From assembly GCA_020049855.1 (NCBI GenBank), contig JAGVLJ010000058.1:1-35838 (forward strand): DNA of 35,838 nt. Direction: 5' to 3'. A model generated the notes under the pieces. That model was given only the letters and a program-made list of their open reading frames with translations, made no database searches and was not told the DNA's origin. The number at the start of each line of letters is the position of its first letter. Position 1 is the first letter of the stretch. This document shows positions 17,691 to 24,876 of the stretch, piece by piece. The translations under genes and the position numbers were made by a program. This DNA is from Bacteroidia bacterium (GTDB lineage Bacteria > Bacteroidota > Bacteroidia > UKL13-3).

Positions 17691-19079
17691 ATGACACAAC
17701 TCAAAAAAGAGCGTACCCTTGCCGAGCCGTTTCGCATAAAAATGGTAGAACCGTTAAAAGTAACCACCGAAGCTTACCGCCAAGAAATACTCAAAAAAAC
17801 CGGATACAATCCTTTTCTCATTCGTTCAGCCGATGTGTTTATTGATCTGCTCACCGATAGTGGAACAAGTGCCATGAGTGACCACCAGTGGGCGGGAATG
17901 ATGATAGGCGATGAATCGTATGCCGGGGCACATAGCTGGGAGCATTTTGAAGCCGTAGTAAAAGACCTGTGTGGGATGCCCTATATTTTACCAACTCATC
18001 AGGGGCGTGCCGCTGAACGTATTTTGTATGGAATTCTGGGGGGGAAAGACAAAGTGTTTATAAGCAATACCCATTTTGATACCACCCGCGCCAATATTGA
18101 ATTTACCGGAGCGCAGGCATTTGATATTTTACCGCCAGAGGCCTACGACCCCGAGCTCGATCTTCCGTTTAAAGGTGATATAGATACCGGACAACTGCGC
18201 AAACTGCTGAAGGAGTATGGTTCGTCTCGCATAGGAGCCGTAATTATGACGGTAACCAATAACTCGGCAGGCGGGCAGCCGGTGAGCATGGGTAATATGA
18301 AAGAGGTACGAAGCATTTGTGATGAACATGGAGTATTGCTGGTGATTGACGGATGCAGGGTAGCTGAGAATTCCTACTTTATTAAACATCGCGAAAAGGG
18401 ATATGAAAACAAAACATACAAGGAAATAGCACAGGAACTATTAAGGCTTGGCGATGCGTTTATGATGAGTGCCAAAAAAGATGCACTCGTAAATATGGGC
18501 GGTATTCTGGCAGTGAAAAATGAATATCTAGCAAGGAAATGTACCAATTTATTGATAATCTCCGAGGGGTTTGCCACCTATGGCGGACTCACGGGTCGCG
18601 ATATGGAAGCCATTGCTATTGGATTGCAGGAAGTGTTTGATGCCGATTACCTGCACTACCGCATCCGTTCAACAGCTTATCTGGGCGAACACTTGCGAAA
18701 TAAAGGTATCCCGGTGGTTTGGCCTATTGGCGGGCATGCTGTTTACATTGACTCAAAAAAATTGTATCCTCAAATACCCGTAGAGCAGTATCCCGGCCAA
18801 ATGCTGGTATGTGATTTATATCAAAAGGGCGGCATTCGTTGTGTAGAAGTAGGCTCGGTGATGTTTGGTAAATATGATGAACAAGGCAAGCTTATTCCAG
18901 CCAAAAATGAACTGGTGCGCTTAGCCATTCCAAGGCGCGTGTACACCCAAAGCCATATTGACTTTGTAATTGACGTGTTTGATGATATTTTGGAAATGCG
19001 TGAGCAAAAAACGGGATTAAAAATCACTTACGAGCCCCCATTCCTCAGGCACTTTACCGCTAAGTTCGATAAAATATAA
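17691..19079 (+). CDS. tnaA: Tryptophanase (PLP-dependent beta-eliminating lyase)
   Basis: 462 residues from ATG 17691 (MTQLKKERTLAEPFRIKMV); the ATG at 17661 lies upstream of the predicted -7 box and is rejected. The fold matches tryptophanase/tyrosine phenol-lyase: DVFIDLLTDSGT, LPTHQGRAAE, TVTNNSAGGQPVSM, and MSAKKDALVNMGG with the PLP lysine at K263. Specificity residues favour tryptophanase. Where tyrosine phenol-lyase has Arg (MERG) this protein has VEVG, and the C-terminus has LRHFTAKF with the tryptophanase His instead of the Phe of the tyrosine enzyme. The product would be indole, pyruvate and ammonia. It carries the paired operator. Confidence 0.9.
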   Translation: MTQLKKERTLAEPFRIKMVEPLKVTTEAYRQEILKKTGYNPFLIRSADVFIDLLTDSGTSAMSDHQWAGMMIGDESYAGAHSWEHFEAVVKDLCGMPYILPTHQGRAAERILYGILGGKDKVFISNTHFDTTRANIEFTGAQAFDILPPEAYDPELDLPFKGDIDTGQLRKLLKEYGSSRIGAVIMTVTNNSAGGQPVSMGNMKEVRSICDEHGVLLVIDGCRVAENSYFIKHREKGYENKTYKEIAQELLRLGDAFMMSAKKDALVNMGGILAVKNEYLARKCTNLLIISEGFATYGGLTGRDMEAIAIGLQEVFDADYLHYRIRSTAYLGEHLRNKGIPVVWPIGGHAVYIDSKKLYPQIPVEQYPGQMLVCDLYQKGGIRCVEVGSVMFGKYDEQGKLIPAKNELVRLAIPRRVYTQSHIDFVIDVFDDILEMREQKTGLKITYEPPFLRHFTAKFDKI

Positions 19080-19196
19080 GCTCACCGACAGGTTTGTTGT
19101 CAGTTTCTTGCTTCCCGGTAGTCAGTTTGCTGACCGTCCGCATAGTGCGACTCAATTAATAATACGTACTTTGTTCCCAGTTATTTGAGTAATGTC

Positions 19197-19991
19197 ATGA
19201 CAAAAACAGCTGTGATAACAGGTGCTGCCGATGGCATAGGCTATGAGTTAGCGTTATTGCTTGCGGCAGATGCGTACCGCCTTTTATTGGTGGACAAGGA
19301 CAGTGAAAAATTGTTGCACGTCCAGCACACACTGGAATATCGCTTTGGGAGCATTGTGGAATCTTATGTAATAGATTTGGCAGTTGATGGTGCCGCTGAA
19401 CAGTTGTTTGAACATCTAAAGGATATGAAGGTTGATGTGTTGATTAACAATGCAGGCTTTGGTGTGAAAGGTGCCTTTGCCGAAACCGACTGGAAGCAGG
19501 AACTTGCGCTCATGCAGTTGCATATAATTACGCTTACCCGATTAACTAAGCTGCTACTCCAAAAAATGTTACAGGTGCACGAGGGGAAAATTTTAAATGT
19601 AGCTTCAACAGCCGCTTTTCAGCCTGGACCTTATATGGCGGTGTACTATGCCAGTAAATCATTCATTCTGTCATTTACCCGGGCAGTAGCACAGGAGGTA
19701 AAAGGTAGTGGGGTAACACTTACGGCACTTTGCCCGGGGCCTACTAAAACTAATTTTCAAAAAATACTGGGTAGCGATGATTCGTGGTTAAACCGGAATA
19801 AATGGCTGGCCGATGCAGATATGGTGGCCCGATATGGTTACAATGCCATGCTTAAAGGAAAGGCAGTAGCGATTCCGGGATATATCAGCCGGCTGATTAT
19901 TTTAATTGAACATTTTTTGCCTATAAGCGTTGTGGTTGCTTTGCTGCAATATTTTCAGAAAAAAAATGAACCCGACCGCTTTGAACATTAA
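19197..19991 (+). CDS. Short-chain dehydrogenase/reductase
   Basis: About 264 residues from ATG 19197 (MTKTAVITGAADGIG); an in-frame TTG at 19185 is the alternative. Classical SDR features: the cofactor motif TGAADGIG, VLINNAGFG, NVASTAAFQPGPYMAVYYASK with catalytic Ser and YxxxK, and ALCPGPTKTNF. The C-terminus is hydrophobic (about 225-250: LIILIEHFLPISVVVALL), suggesting membrane association, as in DltE/YqjQ-like SDRs. The substrate is unknown. It lies 117 bp after tnaA and just upstream of the hsp20 operator. No TGA-N6-TCA pair precedes it. Confidence 0.85.
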   Translation: MTKTAVITGAADGIGYELALLLAADAYRLLLVDKDSEKLLHVQHTLEYRFGSIVESYVIDLAVDGAAEQLFEHLKDMKVDVLINNAGFGVKGAFAETDWKQELALMQLHIITLTRLTKLLLQKMLQVHEGKILNVASTAAFQPGPYMAVYYASKSFILSFTRAVAQEVKGSGVTLTALCPGPTKTNFQKILGSDDSWLNRNKWLADADMVARYGYNAMLKGKAVAIPGYISRLIILIEHFLPISVVVALLQYFQKKNEPDRFEH

Positions 19992-20008
19992 TCAATACAG
20001 GAATGCGA

Positions 20009-20074
20009 TGACGAACATCACCACTTAAGGTGAGCGGCATCATTGCCGGATGTTTTACTACAGAGTTAATTTTG
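20009..20074 (+). promoter_or_regulatory. Paired TGA-N6-TCA operator and -7 box of hsp20
   Basis: TGACGAACATCA (20009-20020) and TGAGCGGCATCA (20031-20042) are separated by 10 bp. TAATTTTG, a perfect TAnnTTTG box, starts at 20067, 30.5 bp from the proximal centre. No TTTG is present at the -33 position, so transcription probably depends on the bound activator. The predicted transcript starts near 20081, 36 nt before the ATG. Confidence 0.8.
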
Positions 20075-20116
20075 TATTCGCAATTTTTGATGGTTTAACT
20101 TTTAAAAATTAACATT

Positions 20117-20581
20117 ATGACAATCGCAGCAAAAAAAAATGAAAACACTCTCCCTTCGCTGGTGAGTGATTTTTTTGAAAAGGACAGGTTCTTTGGGAAT
20201 GATTTTTTTAACCTTGGAAACAATTTACTTAAGTGGGGCGATCTTGAAGCCAGAGTACCATCGGCCAACGTCATTGAGAACGGAAAGGATTTTAGAATTG
20301 AACTTGCGGCTCCCGGGTTGGAAAAAAAAGACTTCAAAATTGAAGTTGAAAACAATTACCTAACCATCAGTGCCGAGAAAAAGGAAGAAAAAAGGGAAGA
20401 AAAAGAGAATTACCGCAGAAGGGAATTTTCGTACAGCGGGTTCAGTCGTTCGTTTTTGTTACCTGATAGTGTGTTGGCCGATAAAATAGATGCCACGTAT
20501 CAGGATGGTATTTTGAAGCTCTCGGTTCCTAAAAAAGAACCTACCCCGATTCAAGCCAAAAAAGAAATTAAAGTATTTTAA
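20117..20581 (+). CDS. Small heat shock protein, Hsp20/alpha-crystallin family
   Basis: 154 residues, typical of bacterial Hsp20. It is an ATP-independent holdase that keeps unfolding proteins soluble. The alpha-crystallin domain occupies about residues 48-145: ANVIENGKDFRIELAAPGLE, KKDFKIEVENNYLTISAEKK, a charged loop, FSRSFLLPDSV, then DATYQDGILKLSVPKKE with the conserved GILxLxVPK-like end. The C-terminal tail is short and Lys-rich. It is monocistronic, with a paired operator upstream and a strong terminator downstream shared with the convergent hpf gene. Confidence 0.95.
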   Translation: MTIAAKKNENTLPSLVSDFFEKDRFFGNDFFNLGNNLLKWGDLEARVPSANVIENGKDFRIELAAPGLEKKDFKIEVENNYLTISAEKKEEKREEKENYRRREFSYSGFSRSFLLPDSVLADKIDATYQDGILKLSVPKKEPTPIQAKKEIKVF

Positions 20582-20611
20582 AATCCCTGTACTTGCTTTG
20601 AAAACAAAAGA

Positions 20612-20650
20612 CGGGTTGGGAAATGTTTTCCAACCCGCATTTTATTTTAA
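20612..20650. terminator. Bidirectional terminator between hsp20 and hpf
   Basis: CGGGTTGG (20612-20619) pairs with CCAACCCG (20630-20637) around a 10-nt loop. T-rich sequence follows on the plus side (CATTTTATTTTAATT), and A-rich sequence precedes it (AAAACAAAAG), giving T's on the minus side. It lies between convergent genes. Confidence 0.85.
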
Positions 20651-20680
20651 TTGGTATAAATTCTTTGACTAAAATAAATG

Positions 20681-20974
20681 CTAACTATGGGTTGCTTTTC
20701 GTTTTTCCATTTGACGCTCGAGTGCAGTTACAGCGCGGGTGGCCGCTTCTTCAAAAGACACCGCTTTTTGCTTGGCAAAAAAATCATTGCCCGGAACGAT
20801 GAGTTTAATTTCACAAATTTTGTCTTCAGCTTCCGTAGCGTTGTCCAATAAAAAGTGAACATCGCAGGCAAGAATGTGCTCGTTAAAGTGGCTAAGTTTA
20901 GCAACTTTTTGGGTAATTAAATCGCGTAATCCATCATGAGGACGGGCATGGTTGAATTGAATGTTAATTTTCAT
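20681..20974 (-). CDS. hpf: Ribosome hibernation promoting factor, short form (HPF/RaiA family)
   Basis: 97 residues from ATG 20974 (MKINIQFNHARPHDGLRD); an upstream in-frame start at 20992 would precede the predicted transcript start and is rejected. The beta-alpha-beta-beta-beta-alpha pattern of the HPF/RaiA family is visible: LITQKVAKLSHF helix, ACDVHFLLDN and ICEIKLIVPG strands, then a basic C-terminal helix FEEAATRAVTALERQMEKRK. The protein binds the 30S decoding region and silences ribosomes under stress. The long-form C-terminal dimerisation domain is absent. Paired operator upstream. Confidence 0.85.
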   Translation of the reverse strand: MKINIQFNHARPHDGLRDLITQKVAKLSHFNEHILACDVHFLLDNATEAEDKICEIKLIVPGNDFFAKQKAVSFEEAATRAVTALERQMEKRKATHS

Positions 20975-20992
20975 AACCTGTTGTTTATACAT

Positions 20993-21057
20993 GCAAGGTA
21001 GTGTTTAGGCTACAATTGGCCAATGATATGTGTCATGTGTTATGCTGATGGAAATCA
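20993..21057 (-). promoter_or_regulatory. Paired TGA-N6-TCA operator and -7 box of hpf
   Basis: Palindromes at 21046-21057 (distal) and 21024-21035 (proximal) are separated by 10 bp. On the minus strand TACCTTGC starts at 21000, 29.5 bp from the proximal centre, as the candidate -7 box. Transcription would start about 10-12 nt before the hpf ATG. The region lies between the response-regulator stop (21121) and hpf. Confidence 0.75.
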
Positions 21058-21120
21058 TTAAGTAAAGTAATAGTGACACGGAATGAACGTTTCATGCAGG
21101 TAGTTTAGAAAGACACAACG

Positions 21121-22176
21121 TCAATTTTTCATAGCTGAAAGACGTTTATAATCAATAAGCACTATACCACTTCCATTTATTTCAATCAGGCCCTCATCTT
21201 TAAAGTCGCTTAAAGTACGGATCACCGTTTCTTTTGCCGTTCCGGCCAGATTGGCGAGATTTTCGCGCGAAATATCGGTGGTAAATTGTTTCTCATCTGT
21301 TTTGTAACTTTTATAAACCGTGAGCAAGGCTTCGGCCACCCGTTTTCTAACCGAGGTATAGGCAAGCCTGATGAGTTGTTCTTCTTTTTCGGCCAAATTT
21401 CCGGATAGCATTTTTATAAATTTTTGAGACAAATCCCTATTTTGGAAAACTAGTGCAAAGAAATCATCTTTTGGCATAAAACTTATTTCGGTATCATCCA
21501 TTGCCTCGGCCGAATCGGTATAAACGGATTCTTCCATCAGGGCGAGATACCCTAAAAAGTCTCCTTCTTTATTCAAACTTATTATTAATTCTTTTCCCAG
21601 TTCATGTGTTTTATACACTTTAACCTTCCCTTTTTTAATAAAGAAAATACCTCTGGGATATTCGCCTTCTTTGTAAATACTTGCTTTTTTAGGCACCCTT
21701 TTTACATCCCACTCTTCCGATAGTTTGTTCAAATCCCAAACCTTTCGGGCATCGCTAATAAAATCATGCAAGCCGGCTTCGTTTTGTTCAAATTCTTTTT
21801 TCAACGATTCGGTTTTTTTCAGCCGGCTATCTACCGCATTCAGCAGTTCAATATTGCTAAATGGTTTAGTGATATAATCATCGGCACCCAACTCCATCCC
21901 CTTGCGGTAATCGCTTCGTTCGGCTTTTGCTGTTAAAAATATAAATGGAATATTTTGGGTAGTCTGGTTTTTGGAAAGAAGGTAAAGTGTACCATACCCG
22001 TCAAGTTCGGGCATCATTACATCGCATATAATTATATCTGGGATGGAACTCTCGGCCGCATCCAAACCCTCCTTTCCGTTTGTGGCTGTTATTACTTGGT
22101 AATTGGCCAGTTCAAGAATGGCTTTGGTATTTTCCAGCATTTCAGGATTGTCCTCTATTAGTAAAATCTTTTTCAT
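21121..22176 (-). CDS. Response regulator with CRP/FNR-type effector (receiver-cNMP-HTH)
   Basis: 351 residues, three domains. Receiver (1-120): acidic pair E8/D9, phosphoacceptor D52 (IIICDVMMP), FLTAKAE and ITKPF with the conserved Lys. Cyclic-nucleotide-binding-like beta-roll (about 150-260): ASIYKEGEYPRGIFFIKKGK, KELIISLNKEGDFLGYLALM. Crp-type winged helix (about 275-345): TTDISRENLANLAGTAKETV, with Glu and Arg of the KETVIR recognition helix matching the CRP residues that read TGA half-sites. The cAMP-contact motif of Crp is not obvious, so phosphorylation rather than a nucleotide may switch it. Divergent from the PAS kinase gene, its likely partner. No paired operator or clear promoter for this gene itself was found. 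Confidence 0.9.
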   Translation of the reverse strand: MKKILLIEDNPEMLENTKAILELANYQVITATNGKEGLDAAESSIPDIIICDVMMPELDGYGTLYLLSKNQTTQNIPFIFLTAKAERSDYRKGMELGADDYITKPFSNIELLNAVDSRLKKTESLKKEFEQNEAGLHDFISDARKVWDLNKLSEEWDVKRVPKKASIYKEGEYPRGIFFIKKGKVKVYKTHELGKELIISLNKEGDFLGYLALMEESVYTDSAEAMDDTEISFMPKDDFFALVFQNRDLSQKFIKMLSGNLAEKEEQLIRLAYTSVRKRVAEALLTVYKSYKTDEKQFTTDISRENLANLAGTAKETVIRTLSDFKDEGLIEINGSGIVLIDYKRLSAMKN

Positions 22177-22409
22177 GGCAACAAGTAATTATTTCAACGA
22201 TATGAACAAAGAATCTGCGGCAGAAAAGACTTTCAACTATTCAGGTTTAAACACTTTTAACAACCGGATATATCCCTCTTTTTGCTGAGGGGAACATCTG
22301 ATAAGTGCACTGTGGCAAGAACTTTTTACTTCAAAAAGGGTCCCTTTTATTCTAGTTGTTTGCGGTGTTATGCGGGGGCGAATTTAGCTATCTATTAAAG
22401 ACGCAGGAA

Positions 22410-22475
22410 TGATTAAAGTCATTGTTTAAATTGATATTGGTCAGTAGCCTGTGAGGGCAGTTTTTTTTAATTTTG
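22410..22475 (+). promoter_or_regulatory. Paired TGA-N6-TCA operator and -7 box of the PAS kinase
   Basis: TGATTAAAGTCA (22410-22421), extended to AATGA-N6-TCATT, and TGATATTGGTCA (22432-22443) are separated by 10 bp. TAATTTTG starts at 22468, 30.5 bp from the proximal centre, exactly as at hsp20. The leader to ATG 22560 would be about 78 nt. The remaining part of this 383-bp divergent region (22177-22409) shows no gene. Confidence 0.8.
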
Positions 22476-22559
22476 GACAAAGGAAAAAGTAGAGAATTAA
22501 GAGCGATTAATGGGATAGGCACAATCATGTGCAGCACGGGCAGAATCTAGTGCGTATTG

Positions 22560-24836
22560 ATGCAACATTTAAAAGTAAAATGGTTTTTTCTTCTCAGCGT
22601 TTTAGCTGTAGGCGGAGTATTATTTGCCGTGGATATCGTCACAAGTCAGCCATATTATGTTGCGCTGGTAGCACTTGGATTATGGATTAGAACAAACGAA
22701 GCAGCATTGAAGCTATGGGTTGTAGCTACAGTTTTGTTGGTTGCCGGTTCTTTTTTTTCAAATGAACATGATGATGTTAAAGTAAGAACAATTGAGTTCG
22801 GAGATATTTGCCTTGTTGGAATCATTATTCATATACGAAACAAGGCCACCCGAAAATTACAGATACAGGAGGAACGCTTTCGTCTTTTTGCAAAAATGAG
22901 CCCCATTGGGAAATTTCATACAGATGCAGCCGGGAAAATTGATTTTGTAAATGATAAATGGCTTGAACTAACGGGTGTACCATATGAGAAAGCTATCGGA
23001 GCGGAGTGGAGCTTAATGCTTTTTGATGATGAAAGCATATATAACGAATGGCAACAAAAAACCAAAAGCGGAAAATTATTTGCAGGGGAATATGTGTTGC
23101 GAAATAAAAAAACAAACCATGATTATGAGGCTTTGATAAAAGCGGTTTCAATCAGAACATCGGATGGGGAGCTTGAGGGATATGTGGGCACCATAGATGA
23201 TATTACCGAGCAGGCAAAAGCAAAAAAAATTATTGAGGGAAGTGAGCGTTGGTTTAGAAGTATTGCCGAGAATTCTCCGGTGATGATTTGGGTTAATGAT
23301 AGTACTTTTCAATGTACTTACTTAAATCAAACCATGCTGTCGTTTACCGGAAATACGCTAAAACAGGAGCTTAGCAGAGGGTGGATGGCCGCAATACATC
23401 CTGATGACAAACTAGCAAGTTATAATAGGTGCAGAGGTGCATTTGAAAAAAGGGAACCTTTTAAAATCGAATATCGTTTGCGAAGGCATGATGGTCAATA
23501 TCGTTGGATAACCGATCATGGAAACCCGGTGTTTTTACCTGATGGCACTTTTACTGGCTACGTAGGAACGTGTACCGATATCCATACAATGCGAACGATG
23601 AATGAATGGCTGGAGCAAAAGGTAAAAGAGAAAACAGGCTACCTCACCAAAGTTGTTGGCGAACTGAAGCATAAGATTGCCGAACATCAGCACACGGAAG
23701 AAAACCTGATGCGAGCCAATGAACGTTTTACCAAACTATTTAATGAAAGCCCTGCGGCCAATGCCATTTGTTTATTGGAAAATGAAGAATTGATTGACTG
23801 TAATCAGGCATTTGCCGAATTAACGGGGTATGAACGTGAGGAATTAATTGGTGGTAAATCACTCTATTCTTATTTAATGTCGGATATAAGGGCAGGAGAA
23901 CTGTCACAACTATTGAAAGAGACCGATCACGTGCAAAAATTTGAAATGGAGCTTACCCGAAAGCAGGGGGATAAAGTATGGGTATCACTTAGCTTGCAGC
24001 GAATAATGATGGATAATAAACCTTATTTGTTAAGCGTATTGCTAAATACTACTGAATTAAAAAGAGCCGAAGAGAAGATTATTTCCGCCTTAAAAAAAGA
24101 AAAGGAGTTGAATGAAATGAAAACGAATTTCCTCTCGGTGGCATCGCATGAATTCAGAACGCCTCTGGGCGTATTGTTAACCAGCATTAACCTTATTGAG
24201 GCATATCATAAAAGGGGTGATAACGAAAAGTGCAATAAGTATTTTAGGCAGGCAGAAGGTTCAATTAAAAACATGACCGACATTTTGAATGATTTTTTAA
24301 CACTGGAAAAACTGGAAGAGCATAGGGTAGAGCATGTAGAATATAATTTTGACCTCACAAAATTTTCGACCGAGATTATGGAAGAAACAAAAGTGATATT
24401 GCGGCTCGGACAGGCAATTGTTTATGAGCATTATGGTACCTCAATGGTGAATCTTGATAAAAATACGCTCAGGAATATTCTCTTTAACTTGATATCAAAT
24501 GCAAGTAAATATTCTCCGGCAGGGGCTAAGATATATTTAACTACCGAGGTACAGGAGGCGAAAATCCGTATTCTGGTTCGTGATACTGGTATTGGCATTC
24601 CGCAGGAAGATCAGAAAAATATTTTCACCCGATTTTACAGAGCGACCAACACCAACAGTATTCAGGGTACCGGTTTGGGATTAAATATTGTGCAGAAGTA
24701 TGTTGAACTGATGAATGGGCAAATCACTTTTATCAGTGAGGTAAATAGAGGAACCACATTTGTATTAACATTTGATGAGTATGTTGTTGCGGGTCGTGTT
24801 GGTACGGTTGCACACTCAGACATAGTTTACGATTAG
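22560..24836 (+). CDS. Membrane-associated multi-PAS sensor histidine kinase
   Basis: 758 residues from ATG 22560 (MQHLKVKWFFLLSV); a TTG three bases earlier is unnecessary. Two to three hydrophobic segments (about 5-75) are followed by three PAS/PAC units: about 105-225, 228-355 (WFRSIAENSPVMIWVND) and 390-515 (FTKLFNESPAANAICLLENE), with a coiled-coil linker between the last two. HisKA carries the phosphoacceptor H530 (SVASHEFRTPLG), and HATPase_c has the N-box NLISNASKYSP, DTGIGIP and GTGLGLNIV. There is no large periplasmic domain, so sensing is probably cytoplasmic or within the membrane. No haem-binding or cysteine motif is obvious. Divergent from the receiver-CRP gene. Confidence 0.9.
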   Translation: MQHLKVKWFFLLSVLAVGGVLFAVDIVTSQPYYVALVALGLWIRTNEAALKLWVVATVLLVAGSFFSNEHDDVKVRTIEFGDICLVGIIIHIRNKATRKLQIQEERFRLFAKMSPIGKFHTDAAGKIDFVNDKWLELTGVPYEKAIGAEWSLMLFDDESIYNEWQQKTKSGKLFAGEYVLRNKKTNHDYEALIKAVSIRTSDGELEGYVGTIDDITEQAKAKKIIEGSERWFRSIAENSPVMIWVNDSTFQCTYLNQTMLSFTGNTLKQELSRGWMAAIHPDDKLASYNRCRGAFEKREPFKIEYRLRRHDGQYRWITDHGNPVFLPDGTFTGYVGTCTDIHTMRTMNEWLEQKVKEKTGYLTKVVGELKHKIAEHQHTEENLMRANERFTKLFNESPAANAICLLENEELIDCNQAFAELTGYEREELIGGKSLYSYLMSDIRAGELSQLLKETDHVQKFEMELTRKQGDKVWVSLSLQRIMMDNKPYLLSVLLNTTELKRAEEKIISALKKEKELNEMKTNFLSVASHEFRTPLGVLLTSINLIEAYHKRGDNEKCNKYFRQAEGSIKNMTDILNDFLTLEKLEEHRVEHVEYNFDLTKFSTEIMEETKVILRLGQAIVYEHYGTSMVNLDKNTLRNILFNLISNASKYSPAGAKIYLTTEVQEAKIRILVRDTGIGIPQEDQKNIFTRFYRATNTNSIQGTGLGLNIVQKYVELMNGQITFISEVNRGTTFVLTFDEYVVAGRVGTVAHSDIVYD

Positions 24837-24876
24837 TTTAGCCAGAATAGCTGGAACAATTATCAGCGAAACTTCA

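Noticed and set aside
21080-21095. ATGAACGTTTCAT palindrome-like sequence upstream of hpf
   Set aside because: Spacing between TGA and TCA is five, not six, and it is out of register with the operator pair.
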